The notes: a model not told the origin generated them from the letters alone. DNA of 64,000 nt from Fistularia commersonii (GCA_037954325.1 JBBMNZ010000003.1:3378965-3442964), one strand, 5' to 3'. Shown: positions 59,201 to 63,396, counted from the first letter of the stretch. Translations and numbers: made by a program.

Positions 59201-59486
59201 TTAGAAATATGTCATTTCAATGATTCCTGACTGTGGAAGCAATTTTTTTAACAAATCAAACACTATTCGATCGATTGATTGATTTGATATCGGTCAAACA
59301 AATGAGTTAAGCCAGTGTCTCCGTCTCTCCTCCCACGGCCTGCAGAGTCCAAACCCCTCGCTGACGTTTTGCGTAAAGACCCACGACCGTCTCTACTACA
59401 TGGTGGCGCCCTCCGCCGAGGCCATGAGGATCTGGATGGACGTCATCGTCACGGGAGCAGAAGGGTACACGCAGTTCATGAACTGA
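7003..59486 (+). CDS. phldb1: PHLDB1 (LL5-alpha) orthologue, spliced gene, 5'-partial
   Basis: This is the gene-level entry for 21 joined exons listed separately. The spliced frame encodes 1,484 residues after a split first codon and ends at TGA 59484-59486. The exon lengths and phases sum exactly to whole codons. Order of parts: end of an FHA domain, Ser/Pro-rich linker, coiled coils, conserved WYQELM, GQQVIEEQRRRLAELK and DTLSLESSDSM blocks, a last coiled coil, then a PH domain ending TGAEGYTQFMN. An FHA domain plus this C-terminus distinguishes LL5-alpha from LL5-beta (PHLDB2), which as I know it lacks the FHA. LL5 proteins bind phosphoinositides at the cell cortex and basal surface, join ELKS/liprin/CLASP complexes that hold microtubule ends, and PHLDB1 has been linked to insulin/Akt signalling. 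The start codon and the FHA core lie upstream. Which teleost paralogue (1a or 1b) this is cannot be decided here. Confidence 0.96.
7880..8346. mobile_element. hAT-type MITE with GTGTCAAA ends
   Basis: The left end reads GTGTCAAACTCGTGGCCCGC and the right end reads ATTTTGACACCCCTG, whose reverse complement is CAGGGGTGTCAAAAT. Matching GTGTCAAA-ends with a GGCCCGCGGG core are typical of hAT non-autonomous elements in fish. No transposase coding is visible. The left TIR is eroded. Confidence 0.6.
9252..9281. repeat. 14-bp perfect inverted repeat
   Basis: TATTTTTGATAAAC (9252-9265) is followed after 2 bases by its exact reverse complement (9268-9281), making a near-continuous palindrome in AT-rich intron. 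Confidence 0.8.
11225..11264 (+). promoter_or_regulatory. ETS site plus CRE site in a GC-rich intronic patch
   Basis: CCGGAAGTG (11225-11233), the consensus ETS/GABP site, sits 24 bases upstream of TGACGTCA (11257-11264), a full palindromic CREB/ATF site. The pair lies in a local rise of CpG content in otherwise AT-rich intron, and a strong donor-like GTGAGT follows at 11482. This arrangement is common in CpG promoters, so an internal phldb1 start site is possible. That is inference: no transcript evidence exists here. Confidence 0.35.
12970..13158 (+). mobile_element. LINE 3' end with TCTTA repeat tail
   Basis: The segment ends GCTGCTGTGACGATTTATTT, CCCTGCTACGGGATCAATAA, then AATCTATCTTATCTTA. 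A tail of 'TTTCCC..GGGATCAATAAA' followed by a short TCTTA-type microsatellite is the common end of teleost LINE copies. The left boundary is uncertain and no open coding region remains. Confidence 0.55.
14052..15541 (+). CDS. phldb1: phldb1 large exon: Ser/Pro-rich linker
   Basis: The acceptor is TTTCCATCAG at 14042-14051 and the donor is AAACTG|GTAAGTG at 15541/15542. Joined to the previous exon it reads D-TESLVNGNH and stays open for 497 codons. Landmarks matching LL5-alpha are SIEKDLQDIMDSL near the start, RYLLSPPTSPGAMSVGSSYE, SMRELPPLSPS, and RERKNSITEISDNEDELLEY with HRRQREERLREQEMEKL at the end. Most of it is low-complexity Ser/Pro/Arg sequence, expected to be disordered and heavily phosphorylated; several S-P and R-x-x-S sites are visible. 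The last 40 residues start the coiled-coil part. GC content is far above that of the flanking introns. The frame continues 8 codons past the donor by chance. Confidence 0.97.
16015..16432 (-). mobile_element. LINE reverse transcriptase tail, antisense, decayed
   Basis: On the minus strand from 16421 the frame reads YETAVRPAMLYGLETV, then KRQEAELEVAERKML, then RMERIRNESVRGTAHVRCFG and EKVRDG. This is the conserved C-terminal region of a teleost non-LTR retrotransposon reverse transcriptase. The following RWFGHV..YIGRR block is garbled. The + strand end blends into GGGGTTGCCACAGTGAATCA at about 16018. The copy is 5'-truncated and inactive. Confidence 0.82.
16513..16792. mobile_element. MITE with TACCGTAATTTCCGG ends
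   Basis: TACCGTAATTTCCGGACTAT at the left and the reverse complement of the right end, TACCGTCATTTCCGGATGAT, form terminal inverted repeats of about 20 bp with few mismatches. The interior has the AGCCGCACCGG and CCATAGATTAGCCGC words of a fish MITE family. It is 280 bp long with no coding capacity. Confidence 0.72.
16855..17094. repeat. (TA)n / (TATG)n microsatellite
   Basis: Interrupted tract of TA, TG and TATG units with pure (TA) runs at both ends. The predicted peptides here are repeat artefacts. Confidence 0.95.
18720..18758. repeat. (TG)n microsatellite
   Basis: Imperfect TG dinucleotide repeat with CT interruptions. Confidence 0.9.
19844..19871. repeat. (GGA)n microsatellite
   Basis: Nine GGA units, pure apart from the edges. 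Confidence 0.9.
26843..27182. repeat. (TA)n-rich low-complexity tract with internal duplication
   Basis: TA, TATG and CATA units run through most of the tract. Within it, a (TA)n block followed by CA, a long T run and CCTTTGGATTTTC occurs twice, at about 27060-27107 and 27160-27211, about 100 bp apart. Confidence 0.9.
27325..27460 (+). mobile_element. Possible retroelement fragment
   Basis: GGAGGTTCTCAGTCATCCAG (27328 onward) and CGAAGACGTTTCACCCCTCA then TTCGAGAGGCTTCGTC (27404 onward) are words I associate with repeated retroelement ends in teleosts ('gaagacgtttc..ctc..ccgagaggcttc'). Family and boundaries cannot be set from this. Confidence 0.4.
29235..29890. mobile_element. hAT-type non-autonomous element with 8-bp target duplication
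   Basis: The left end CAGGGGTCGGCAACCC is the inverted repeat of the right end, CGGGTTGCCGACCCCCG read in reverse, with one mismatch. It is flanked by GTCTAGTC (29227-29234) and GTCTAGTG (29891-29898), an 8-bp target site duplication with one change, the hallmark of hAT insertion. A GAGCC subterminal word repeats inside both ends. No transposase frame is visible in its 656 bp. Confidence 0.85.
30135..30395 (+). CDS. phldb1: phldb1 exon: ERQRLETILNLCAEY segment
   Basis: The acceptor is TCTTCTGTAG at 30125-30134 and the donor is CAGGAG|GTGAG at 30395/30396; 87 codons, phase 0 at both ends. It opens ERQRLETILNLCAEYNKGE, continuing the charged helix from the previous exon, passes through a variable Ser/Ala-rich stretch, and closes with the acidic motif RESDEENLKEECSSTESTHQ then E. 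The first and last blocks are near-identical to mammalian LL5-alpha as I know it, while the middle is not. Confidence 0.96.
30396..31729 (+). other. Intron with Tc1-type MITE
   Basis: A 1.3-kb intron dominated by the Tc1-type element at 30582-30944. The branch and polypyrimidine region before 31730 is strong (CCCCCCCTTTCCCTCCCCTGCAG). Nothing else is recognisable. Confidence 0.8.
30582..30944. mobile_element. Tc1/mariner element, internally deleted
   Basis: The left end CTCAAAAAAATAAAGGGAAC then ACTT is matched by the reverse complement of the right end with no mismatch over at least 24 bases, and TA bases flank both ends. The interior words (ATGGAGGTCTGGATT, TCCAACTTTGATGTAATGTC, TTGCTTCCTGAGTGGACA) match those I recall from a widespread full-length teleost Tc1-like transposon, joined across a large deletion that removes the transposase. 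The ends are little decayed, so the insertion seems young. Confidence 0.82.
31730..31876 (+). CDS. phldb1: phldb1 exon: coiled coil 1
   Basis: The acceptor is CCCTCCCCTGCAG and the donor is CAAGAA|GTAGGC; 49 codons, phase 0/0. It reads HEDSSSPGG, then LELSYLEDERVRVLSRIDEL and KSRLTELEQQLQESKQE. Leucines at heptad spacing with charged neighbours mark the coiled coil. The HED start and the LEQQLQES end fit LL5-alpha. Confidence 0.95.
31877..33198 (+). other. Intron with exact-period 140-bp duplication
   Basis: AT-rich intron. The only structure I see is the tandem duplication at 32661-32940. Confidence 0.8.
32661..32940. repeat. Two tandem copies of a 140-bp unit
   Basis: 32661-32800 and 32801-32940 align without a gap over 140 bases with only a handful of substitutions. 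Both begin TTGATTTATTTTTGAGTTCA and contain a TTGCAGGTTAGGATTTGGAT stretch and GTTGCCCGGCTTATTCTTGC. Confidence 0.95.
33199..33336 (+). CDS. phldb1: phldb1 exon: coiled coil 1, continued
   Basis: The acceptor is GTTCCTCAG and the donor is GACAAG|GTAAAA; 46 codons, phase 0/0. It reads AEMERALLQGERQAELDQIE, then IIGQLQQKLDELESTIQREK. The AEMERALLQGER start is a strongly conserved LL5-alpha word. Almost wholly helical and coiled-coil-like. Confidence 0.96.
33337..35547 (+). other. Intron ending in a (CT)n tract
   Basis: A 2.2-kb AT-rich intron. I recognise only a poly-A run near 35220 and the long (CT)n at 35425-35505 just before the next acceptor. Confidence 0.8.
35425..35505. repeat. (CT)n microsatellite upstream of an acceptor
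   Basis: Two (CT) runs separated by CACACACTAC. It ends about 42 bases before the acceptor of the exon at 35548, so it extends the polypyrimidine tract; length changes could affect inclusion of that exon. Confidence 0.93.
35548..35676 (+). CDS. phldb1: phldb1 exon: coiled coil, LHNCPESLREQ segment
   Basis: The acceptor is GTGTCTTTCTAG and the donor is AAAAGG|GTGGGT; 43 codons, phase 0/0. It reads ERANVEAERRALQSLQEGHA, then ELQNQLHNCPESLREQLQEQ and LKR. Strong heptad pattern with a Cys-Pro kink. I do not recall this block in the mammalian reference LL5-alpha, where QKERDK is followed directly by EAEALETETKLFED, so it may be a skipped or lineage-specific cassette. The donor GTGGGT is weaker than its neighbours. 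Confidence 0.87.
36339..36451 (-). mobile_element. LINE 3' tail, antisense (copy 1)
   Basis: AGAATAAGAACAACTTTATT then TATCCTGAAGGAATTTGTTG is the reverse complement of a LINE end '..TTCCTTC.GGATAAATAAAGTTGTTCTTATTCT'. It shares about 95 bp with 44807-44902, including the AATTGTATAAACAGT edge, so both come from one family. Confidence 0.6.
38179..38222. repeat. Perfect 20-bp inverted repeat with 4-nt loop
   Basis: AAACTTGAACCTATCAGTGT (38179-38198), CTAC loop, and the exact reverse complement (38203-38222). There are no mismatches across 20 base pairs. No transposon ends are recognisable around it. Confidence 0.93.
39512..39667 (+). CDS. phldb1: phldb1 exon: FEDLEFQQLERES coiled coil
   Basis: The acceptor is CCTCTCATAG and the donor is AGGAAG|GTGCGA; 52 codons, phase 0/0. 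It reads DGEALEAGTKKFEDLEFQQL then ERESSLEEERETISQQLLQE. KxFEDLEFQQLERES is the most conserved coiled-coil word of LL5-alpha. A short 199-bp intron follows. Confidence 0.97.
39867..39977 (+). CDS. phldb1: phldb1 exon: coiled coil 2, continued
   Basis: The acceptor is TTTAACCACAG and the donor is CAGAAG|GTAAAC; 37 codons, phase 0/0. It reads DKVSALENQANQLGLQAAQE then CERLGKDRTLTLQMLQK, matching LL5-alpha in spacing (Q..QE.ERL..D....LQ.LQK). Confidence 0.95.
39978..40584 (+). other. Intron, nothing recognised
   Basis: 607 bp of AT-rich intron. I see no repeat or regulatory motif I can support. Confidence 0.8.
40585..40674 (+). CDS. phldb1: phldb1 exon: EKERLSALEKRYHSITGG
   Basis: The acceptor is AATATTTCCAG and the donor is AGAGAG|GTGAGA; 30 codons, phase 0/0. 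It reads EKERLSALEKRYHSITGGKS then FPKSSTAMRE, equal in length and pattern to the LL5-alpha block ending in RYHSLTGG..FPK. It ends the main coiled coil. Mammalian LL5-alpha as I recall goes almost directly from here to the DLEQWYQELM exon (46510), so the next three exons are extra. Confidence 0.96.
41008..41142 (+). CDS. phldb1: phldb1 candidate cassette exon A
   Basis: A 45-codon open frame with the same phase 0/0 as its neighbours lies between acceptor GTTACAACAG and donor ACGGAG|GTAACC. It reads EALRISKADLLLEDIYSFQ, then a Pro/His/Tyr-rich stretch ending LYPGSPTE. Length divisible by three, start with Glu and a good donor support a cassette exon, but the acceptor's pyrimidine tract is weak and I know no clear homologue. 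It lies 333 bp after the previous exon. It could be alternatively spliced or a chance open segment. Confidence 0.65.
41143..42083 (+). other. Intron, GC-richer near its 3' end
   Basis: 941 bp. A poly-T near 41918-41935 and a CpG-richer stretch (about 41830-42060) come before cassette exon B. No repeat family is recognised. Confidence 0.7.
42084..42206 (+). CDS. phldb1: phldb1 candidate cassette exon B
   Basis: 41 codons, phase 0/0, between acceptor GGCTGCTGCTCAG and donor TGCGAG|GTACCA. It reads EYMKPSDVCKVYGSNGLHD then a Cys/Gly/Ala-rich end. The first 13 residues align without gaps to cassette C at 45485 (EYVTVGQLNQMYG): E, Y, Y and G are identical and most other positions are conservative. 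This suggests exon duplication. Inclusion keeps the frame whether or not A or C is used. Confidence 0.75.
44807..44902 (-). mobile_element. LINE 3' tail, antisense (copy 2)
   Basis: AAGAATAAGAACAACTTTAT, TAATTCCGAAGGAAATTGTT and AATTGTATAAACAGT match 36339-36451 closely. Orientation is the same, antisense to phldb1. Confidence 0.6.
45446..45468. repeat. (TG)n microsatellite just before an exon
   Basis: About eleven TG units end 16 bases before the acceptor of exon 45485-45646. UG repeats beside acceptors are bound by CELF and TDP-43 family proteins, so this could regulate inclusion of cassette C. Confidence 0.92.
45485..45646 (+). CDS. phldb1: phldb1 cassette exon C (EYVTVGQLNQMYG)
   Basis: 54 codons, phase 0/0, between acceptor GGATATCGAAAG and donor GTGGAG|GTGTGT. 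It reads EYVTVGQLNQMYGMPKVET then Ser/Pro-rich sequence ending SLSLSVE. The start resembles a block I recall in LL5-beta (Y-I-S-V-N-E-I-N-E..G) at the same place after the coiled coil, which supports it as an ancestral LL5 exon absent from the mammalian LL5-alpha reference form. The acceptor is atypical: the pyrimidine tract is replaced by a (TG)n run. Confidence 0.85.
45647..46509 (+). other. Intron, nothing firm
   Basis: 863 bp with some CpG-rich stretches (a GGC run at 45779-45793) and a long T/C tract leading into the next acceptor. No repeat or exon is recognised. Confidence 0.7.
46510..46650 (+). CDS. phldb1: phldb1 exon: DLEQWYQELMAG
   Basis: The acceptor is GGGGGCCGCAG after a T/C-rich tract and the donor is CTGCAG|GTAGAG; 47 codons, phase 0/0. 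It reads YQSEGSRPRLPRLDLEQWYQ then ELMAGSSQLYTPPLSAKSLS. The DLEQWYQELMAG core is essentially invariant in LL5-alpha. The Pro-rich end follows family pattern (PP.PAK). Confidence 0.96.
46651..47529 (+). other. Intron, nothing recognised beyond simple repeats
   Basis: 879 bp containing a short TG-rich run near 47190-47218 and a poly-T run at 47341-47357. Confidence 0.75.
47530..47646 (+). CDS. phldb1: phldb1 exon: VFRSKLDSD Ser-rich linker
   Basis: The acceptor is CCCTCTTCAG and the donor is TCCAAG|GTACTG; 39 codons, phase 0/0. It reads VFRSKLDSDPGQSPHQSKSG then SPLQQGTATLGRNCSSK, parallel to the LL5-alpha V(Y/F)RSK.D block ending in ATLGR. Only a 137-bp intron separates it from the next exon. 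Confidence 0.95.
47784..47889 (+). CDS. phldb1: phldb1 exon: SLPRNLAATLQSIETKRQLALQ
   Basis: The pyrimidine-rich intron ends in CCCAGCAG, so splicing can use the AG at 47783 (adds Gln) or at 47786 (starts SPLL). Mammalian LL5-alpha starts this block with SALL, favouring the downstream AG. The exon reads SPLLAANSSSSLPRNLAAT then LQSIETKRQLALQQK and the donor is AAAG|GTTAAC at 47889/47890, ending after the first base of a Gly codon. The ETKRQLALQQKGQQ helix continues into the next exon. Confidence 0.96.
50215..50242. repeat. (TG)n microsatellite
   Basis: About fourteen TG units. Confidence 0.92.
50359..50402 (+). mobile_element. Retroposon 3' tail (V-SINE/L2-like)
   Basis: TTGTAAGTCGCTTTGGATAA then AAGCGTCTGCCTAATGTAA is the very common conserved 3' tail of teleost SINEs and their partner LINEs ('TGTAAGTCGCTTTGGATAAAAGCGTCTGC'). 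The body upstream, if any, is too decayed for me to bound. Confidence 0.75.
50645..50984 (+). CDS. phldb1: phldb1 exon: GQQVIEEQRRRLAELK and DTLSLESSDSM
   Basis: The acceptor is TTTCCTCGCTGCAG and the donor is TTCAG|GTATCG at 50984/50985. With the carried base it reads GQQVIEEQRRRLAELKQRAA, AEAQCQWEALHGS, a variable Ser/Pro/Leu stretch, HSILHH, then FDTLSLESSDSMDTCVSTG and NNSACSPDNMF. These are the LL5 hallmarks just before the last coiled coil. It enters in phase 1 and leaves in phase 2; the split Ser codon is completed by the next exon. The exon is much more GC-rich than its introns. Confidence 0.98.
50985..53483 (+). other. 2.5-kb intron, nothing recognised
   Basis: AT-rich with poly-T at 52005-52020, poly-A runs near 52176-52190, 52808-52823 and 53015-53030, and a short (CA)n near 53062-53077. 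No transposon ends or exon found. Confidence 0.75.
53484..53574 (+). CDS. phldb1: phldb1 exon: KIEEMEKKLKEAQMEKARL
   Basis: The acceptor is TTTTTACGCCAG and the donor is TGTCGG|GTACGT; 91 nt, phase 2 in and 0 out. It reads (S)LGAVDGLKIEEMEKKLKEA then QMEKARLIECR, matching LL5-alpha KIEEMEKMLKEA..EK.RL.E.R. It starts the final coiled coil. A run of 16 G starts 20 bases past the donor. Confidence 0.96.
53575..53958 (+). other. Short intron with G16 run
   Basis: 384 bp. The G run at 53595-53610 is the only notable feature. Confidence 0.85.
53595..53610 (+). repeat. G16 homopolymer beside a donor site
   Basis: Sixteen consecutive G residues begin at position +21 of the intron. G runs near donors are bound by hnRNP H/F and usually enhance splicing. 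The length may be affected by sequencing error. Confidence 0.85.
53959..54105 (+). CDS. phldb1: phldb1 exon: last coiled coil (QQLVEKEVKMRAKNFSQ)
   Basis: The acceptor is GCTCTCGTGCAG and the donor is TCCCAG|GTCAGC; 49 codons, phase 0/0. It reads DRESLARHQLLEEERRRREE then AERRLQDETFHRQQLVEKEV and KMRAKNFSQ. The LEEERRRRE and RRQQLVEKEVKMRxKxFSQ words are LL5 signatures. This highly charged helix leads directly into the PH domain. Confidence 0.97.
54106..55571 (+). other. Intron carrying a hAT remnant
   Basis: 1.5-kb intron. The hAT remnant at 54850-55495 fills its second half, ending about 75 bases before the acceptor. The first half shows nothing recognisable. Confidence 0.8.
54850..55495 (+). 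mobile_element. hAT transposon remnant with BED-type transposase piece
   Basis: Left CAGGAACCTTTGGCTCG and the reverse complement of the right end, CAGGAGTCGGGAACCTTTTTG, resemble the ends of a hAT family with '..GGGAACCTTTTTGGCT' termini; GGCTCT words recur near both ends. On the + strand, from about 55328, NIKRHFEQIHAAPEV gives the N-[LI]-K-R-H-[FY]..[KI]-H motif at the end of a zinc-binding region in hAT transposases. An upstream piece, MATKKKDDDYRAFQDAM, is separated from it by a frameshift and stop. Most of the transposase is missing. Confidence 0.75.
55572..55791 (+). CDS. phldb1: phldb1 exon: RYLPIRKEEFDLRTHVE and PH domain start
   Basis: The acceptor is TGTCCACGCAG and the donor is GTGG|GTAAGA at 55791/55792. 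It reads ARPMTRYLPIRKEEFDLRTH, a conserved LL5 linker with a Cys at C-Y-H, then CKGYLVKMGGKIKSWKKRWF and LFDRLKRTFSYYV. KMGGKIKSWKKRW supplies the basic strands of the PH domain that contact phosphoinositide head groups in LL5 proteins. It leaves in phase 1; the split codon becomes Asp in the next exon. Confidence 0.98.
55990..56300 (-). mobile_element. LINE reverse transcriptase tail, antisense, decayed (third copy)
   Basis: The + strand reads as the reverse complement of a LINE C-terminal region: CATCTATCTCC..CTTCTC, CACACCAACTAACATCACGT, CGTGTCCAAACCATCTCGAT and CTGATCCAATCCATCCTGGT. On the minus strand, RMDWIRRKSIRGKADVLE corresponds to RMERIRNESVRGTAHV of the copy at 16015-16432. Several frameshifts are present. 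Confidence 0.72.
56730..57160. promoter_or_regulatory. Intronic CpG-rich block
   Basis: CG dinucleotides are dense (for example GGCGCGGCGCGGCGCTC near 57065) while the surrounding intron is AT-rich. It looks like a CpG island by eye. It may be an unmethylated regulatory element or alternative promoter; no start site can be seen. CpG counts were not computed. Confidence 0.5.
57545..57595 (+). repeat. G-rich tract, possible G-quadruplex
   Basis: Several runs of 3-7 G separated by short loops lie about 200 bases upstream of the exon at 57798. The sequence satisfies a simple four-run quadruplex pattern on the + (transcribed RNA) strand. Confidence 0.75.
57798..57883 (+). CDS. phldb1: phldb1 exon: PH domain middle
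   Basis: The acceptor is TTTCTCCCGCAG and the donor is ACAAAG|GTTGGC; 86 nt, phase 1 in and 0 out. With the carried base it reads DKHETKLKGVIYFQAIEEVY then YDHLRSATK. This is the beta4-beta5 part of the PH domain and is nearly invariant among LL5 proteins. Confidence 0.98.
57884..59345 (+). other. Last intron
   Basis: 1.5 kb with poly-T runs near 58165, 58303-58326 and 58418, and (TG)n at about 58875-58933. I searched for an extra PH-domain microexon and found none I could support. Confidence 0.75.
58875..58933. repeat. (TG)n microsatellite
   Basis: Interrupted TG/TATG tract. Confidence 0.88.
59346..59486 (+). CDS. phldb1: phldb1 last coding exon: PH domain end and stop
   Basis: The acceptor is CCACGGCCTGCAG; 46 codons plus TGA. 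It reads SPNPSLTFCVKTHDRLYYMV, then APSAEAMRIWMDVIVTGAEG and YTQFMN. AMRIWMDVI is the C-terminal PH helix with the invariant Trp. The ending TQFMN favours LL5-alpha; LL5-beta ends differently as I recall. Confidence 0.98.
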   Translation, partial: SPNPSLTFCVKTHDRLYYMVAPSAEAMRIWMDVIVTGAEGYTQFMN

Positions 59487-59528
59487 GAACGGGTGGGATG
59501 AACGGAGGGAGGGTGTTTCGGCTCGGAC

Positions 59529-59562
59529 CCTCCTCCTCCTCCTCCTCCTCCTCCTCCTCCTC
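59529..59562. repeat. (CTC)n microsatellite in the 3' UTR
   Basis: Eleven CTC/TCC units, 43 bases after the stop codon. Confidence 0.93.
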
Positions 59563-59891
59563 ACAGACTCCGCAGGCCAACCTCTCCACGTACGCTCTGC
59601 TCCTTTGTTACATTTCCTTTTTTTGTTTAATCTTATAACTTGATTTGATTGTCGATGTCCTCACGGCCACATTTCTATGAGTCCGGATTAAAAGGAAAAT
59701 GTAAGAGAAAAAAAAAAAAAAAAAAAAAAGGGAGCCTTCGGACACACACACACATACGTGTACACACACACACTCACACCGCTGTATATAAACCAAATCT
59801 GACAGACTTTAAAGAAGCCTTTCTATATTTGCCAAATGGAGATCTTGTATTACTGCTAGATGAACCTTTTGTATTATTTTTTTCCCATTTT

Positions 59892-59925
59892 TTATTATCA
59901 TTATTATTATTATTATTATTATTAC
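59892..59925. repeat. (ATT)n microsatellite in the 3' UTR
   Basis: About eleven ATT units with one CATT interruption. Confidence 0.9.
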
Positions 59926-60098
59926 ATTGAGAAAATTGCCAAATGACAATAACGCCGACATTTAACGCTCGAGTGTCACGACCCGGATACGAGAGCCCGA
60001 GAGGACAGAGTTTATCCATCTTTCTGGGAAAACGTGGAGTCTGAGGAATATTAGACCCCAAGGAAAGCACTGCATCCATCCTCCAGTCACTTCGCCAA

Positions 60099-60120
60099 AC
60101 ACACACACACACACACACAC
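60099..60120. repeat. (CA)n microsatellite
   Basis: Eleven AC/CA units. Confidence 0.9.
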
Positions 60121-60950
60121 TCTCCCCGTCACGTCACATGTAGGTTTACCAAAGTTACCTGAAGGTGTTTTTTGACCCGCCGCAGCTCAGGATCTCATTC
60201 AGCTCATTCTCTCGCAGGGGTTCTTACTAAACTAGTAGCTTTTGAAATGCATTGCAGCAAAGGTGCGTACGGAGGCTGCTGCTCCCAGCCTTAGTATGAG
60301 AAGAAAAAAGAGGCCTTTAGACAGCAGGGAATCAGAAACCTCACGCTAAGACTTATTTTACGGTAAAGAGTAAATACATCAACTGGAGTCTCTCAGTTCT
60401 CCCACGGAAAGAAGGGTACCATTAAAAGAGCTGGGTTGGAAACCCGAAGTTAGTGGTTACATGACAAAGAGAAAGCAAACCGCAGCAGATCATTCAAAAA
60501 GAAAATATTAAGACCAATGAACACAGAAGAGGCTTTTATATGTGGGGTTATTATCACAAGGAAGAATCTGTAAACCCTCTAACATCGTTGAGCTAATTCT
60601 GTATGAAAATGGCATGCGATTCATACTAACGTTCAATTTTTAAATACATTTTAAACCGTTTGCCACAATCGGCAGGAATATTGTCAAATGACAAACCAAT
60701 AGGGGGAATATATTTGCGTTTCCTGCAAAGAAGCTAATTCCTCGTCAAACAAAATAGCAGTAACGTCAACTAACTAGGAACAAAATGTTAGCTTCTAGTA
60801 AAACATTAGCTGACTGTAGCTATTCCGTATCATGTAGCTAAGTTATATTTTTAACAAAACAAACACTGCGCTTTCCTAGTTAGGGATTGTTTGCTCTGTC
60901 TATTTCCCAGGTTTAGGAGTGGCCTCACATCCCAATTGCCCCAAGATAAC

Positions 60951-60956
60951 AATAAA
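60951..60956 (+). promoter_or_regulatory. Candidate proximal polyadenylation signal
   Basis: AATAAA 1.46 kb after the stop, in AT-rich context. A GT-rich downstream element is not obvious, so support is weak. Confidence 0.35.
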
Positions 60957-62159
60957 TATAGCTTAGCGTCAGACCTTAGTCAGTAGAAATGACATCATAA
61001 TCAGTCAGTTCAAGTTTAGAAAATGGTCTCATTTTTATAATAACAAACACCAAACTCTTAGCAGAAAGTGACTCACTTACTGTTTTGATTTTGATCTCTC
61101 CTCTATGTATTAGCTTCTCAGCATTTTTCCTCAAGGTAAAGGAACCCCACAATCTTTCCTGTAGGCTTAATATAAAGCAACAACTTAAAATCACTTATTT
61201 AGATTAGCATAGCCTATTTGAAGTTAAGTTTCCTTATGTGTTAAACCGTAAAACAAATTTATCATGATGGTTCATGTTTGGTCTCAGTCCGGCTTGATTA
61301 AGCTAACTATCAACTTATCAGATTATCAGGTCGAAAGGTCAACATCCCAAAAAGCGAAAATACGATATTCTATATTTTTTTAAACACACGATTTCTCCTA
61401 TTCGCCTTTTGTTGCTTGTCCTATGCAGAGATTAAATTATTTCAGGCAACAAACCATAGCGGCCAGGTTCTCACTATGAAAATGGTAAAATATTACTGTG
61501 TCTGTGGGATGAGTTGCTAACTTAAGGTACGTCTTGCGTACTATTAATATTTTTTTTAAAGTAAGCACAAAATAGAAGCAGTTTGTTTTTGTTTTCTTTT
61601 TTTGTTTTTTTTGCCAAGTAGCCTTTAGCTAGCTTGTCGCTACTTCACTGGCGGGGAGCAATGCCTGGTCAATGCCAGGCTACAAAGCGAAAGGCGCCAA
61701 TGGTGAGGAAATTTCAAAAGAAAAGAAAACACGGCCCGATGCAACTCATGTGCCTTGACCCGCAGCCGTCGTCCAGCGTCCTTGATGGGGGGAAATCTGT
61801 TTTTTTTCACCAACACAGTTCGGTTTTCACCAGGCCAGGATACATTATGGTGTCTTTTACGGGGTTGTAGGCCACACTCAACTTCTCTCCAATGATGTAT
61901 TTATCAAAAATGATATAAAAAAACAATCAATTCATTTAGATAGAGCTCTTTCTCAGGGTGTAAAACCACACTGTTATTGTACCTGGGTGTTTTTTTTTTT
62001 TTTGTTTTCTTTTTCCCCAAACATTTTATTGATTGTTCTAACAGGCAGCGTGCTAGTTGAAGATATAACCAATCTACACATCAGTATCCGAGTCTTTTCT
62101 TTTCACATTTTATGTCTAAATAAAGAAATAACATTACTAAATCTTCTTTAAAGTAAATA

Positions 62160-62512
62160 GCAGCGGCGCAGTGGTTAAGGCTACCGCCATGCAAGGTCTT
62201 TGGTTCGATCCCGACAGGGGACCTTTCTGGTTGCGTATTCTCTCCATGTGTCTGCCTGGGTTTTCCTCCCAATCTGAAAACATGCCTTAGAATAATTGGG
62301 GACCTTAAATTGCCCAGACTTTTGAATCAGAGGGTGAATTCATACGTCTGTTTAACGTACGAATAAGAGAAGGAACGGTTGTGTGTCCTTATATGTGGCC
62401 AAGCAATCGACCGGCGACCGATCCGGGGCCGAACCCCACCTCTCGCCCAATGACAGCCCCCTCCCGTGACCCCGAGTGCAGGGTAAGCGCTGTATATACA
62501 ATGAATGAATGA
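62160..62512 (+). mobile_element. tRNA-derived SINE with L2-like tail
   Basis: The head has an A-box-like GCGCAGTGGTTAAGGCT (62167 onward) and a B-box GGTTCGATCCC (62202-62212), the two internal RNA polymerase III promoter blocks of a tRNA-derived SINE. The body follows with CTCTCCATGTGTCTGCCTGG GTTTTCCTCC, then ACCCCACCTCTCGCCCAATG, GGTAAGCGCTGTATA and an ATGAATGAATGA end, a LINE-L2-like 3' tail common in teleosts. It is in the sense orientation in the likely 3' UTR. Confidence 0.82.
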
Positions 62513-63394
62513 TTGAAAAGAAAATGGCCTTGGAATGTGGCTGTGCTACTCCAGAGAAACTACCCATTTTGGGTCTGCGGCAAATCTGGGGCAGAGGCGG
62601 AGATTGAATTAAAAAGTCAAGTTTCGACGGATTCCCAAGAAGATACCGCAAATTGACTTTTTCATCTTCCCGTCATTAAAGTAGCGATGGTAAACAGCCG
62701 AAATGTAGACTTCTAGTAATCGTACATGCGTTATGTTTCAACAAATACATTCCCTCCACGCTGTCAGTTTGGTTCTGCTGTTAGTCCCCACTGTGACTTT
62801 TTTCCCCAGGCCTGCGTCTGTGAAAAGAGATCCACGGCTTTAGCGGCACGGCAGAACCCTGATGCCCTTCTATCCGTGTCCGTGGTAACGCCGTTGATCT
62901 ACTGATCTAGCTCGAATGTGACGCTCCTTTGTCGTGAACAGATGTCGAAAGGAGCAGAAACTATTGCTGGTTTCATGTGTCGGTAAAGTAATAATTTATA
63001 GTCGTGGTGCCTGAGATAGTGACAGATTTAAAGTTAGAGGGAAAACAAAAAGAGAAAAAAAAAAAACTAAAGACCTTAATATATTATGTCTCCCTTGCCT
63101 TTTATTCTCTGCACAGTTAAAATGTGCAAACCAAACTTCGACACTGGCAAGGCTGTTATAAATATAGTTGTTATCTATCCATATATAAAAAGCAAAAAAA
63201 AAAAAAAAAAAACAACTAAATATTCTGTAAAGAGAATGCCTGAATGAAAAAAAATATTGAAAAGAGACAGTATTGTAAGAAAAGTACAATTTTTACTTGT
63301 TTTTGTCATTTGAAAAAAAGTTTATTTTCATTCAGTGTTACATTTCAAATTGTACGGTAGTGATGTACCAATCTACCTTTCTTTAAACTGGTAA

Positions 63395-63396
<2 letters not shown>

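Noticed and set aside
57884..59345. Possible microexon between the last two PH exons
   Set aside because: Searched for a short in-frame Phe/Arg-rich insert with splice sites and saw none; the direct join K|SPNP fits LL5.
7003..59486. PHLDB2 (LL5-beta) as the gene identity
   Set aside because: The FHA end (FRFNHPEEA), RERKNSITEISDNE, WYQELM and the TQFMN terminus fit LL5-alpha; LL5-beta as I know it lacks the FHA and has a different ending.
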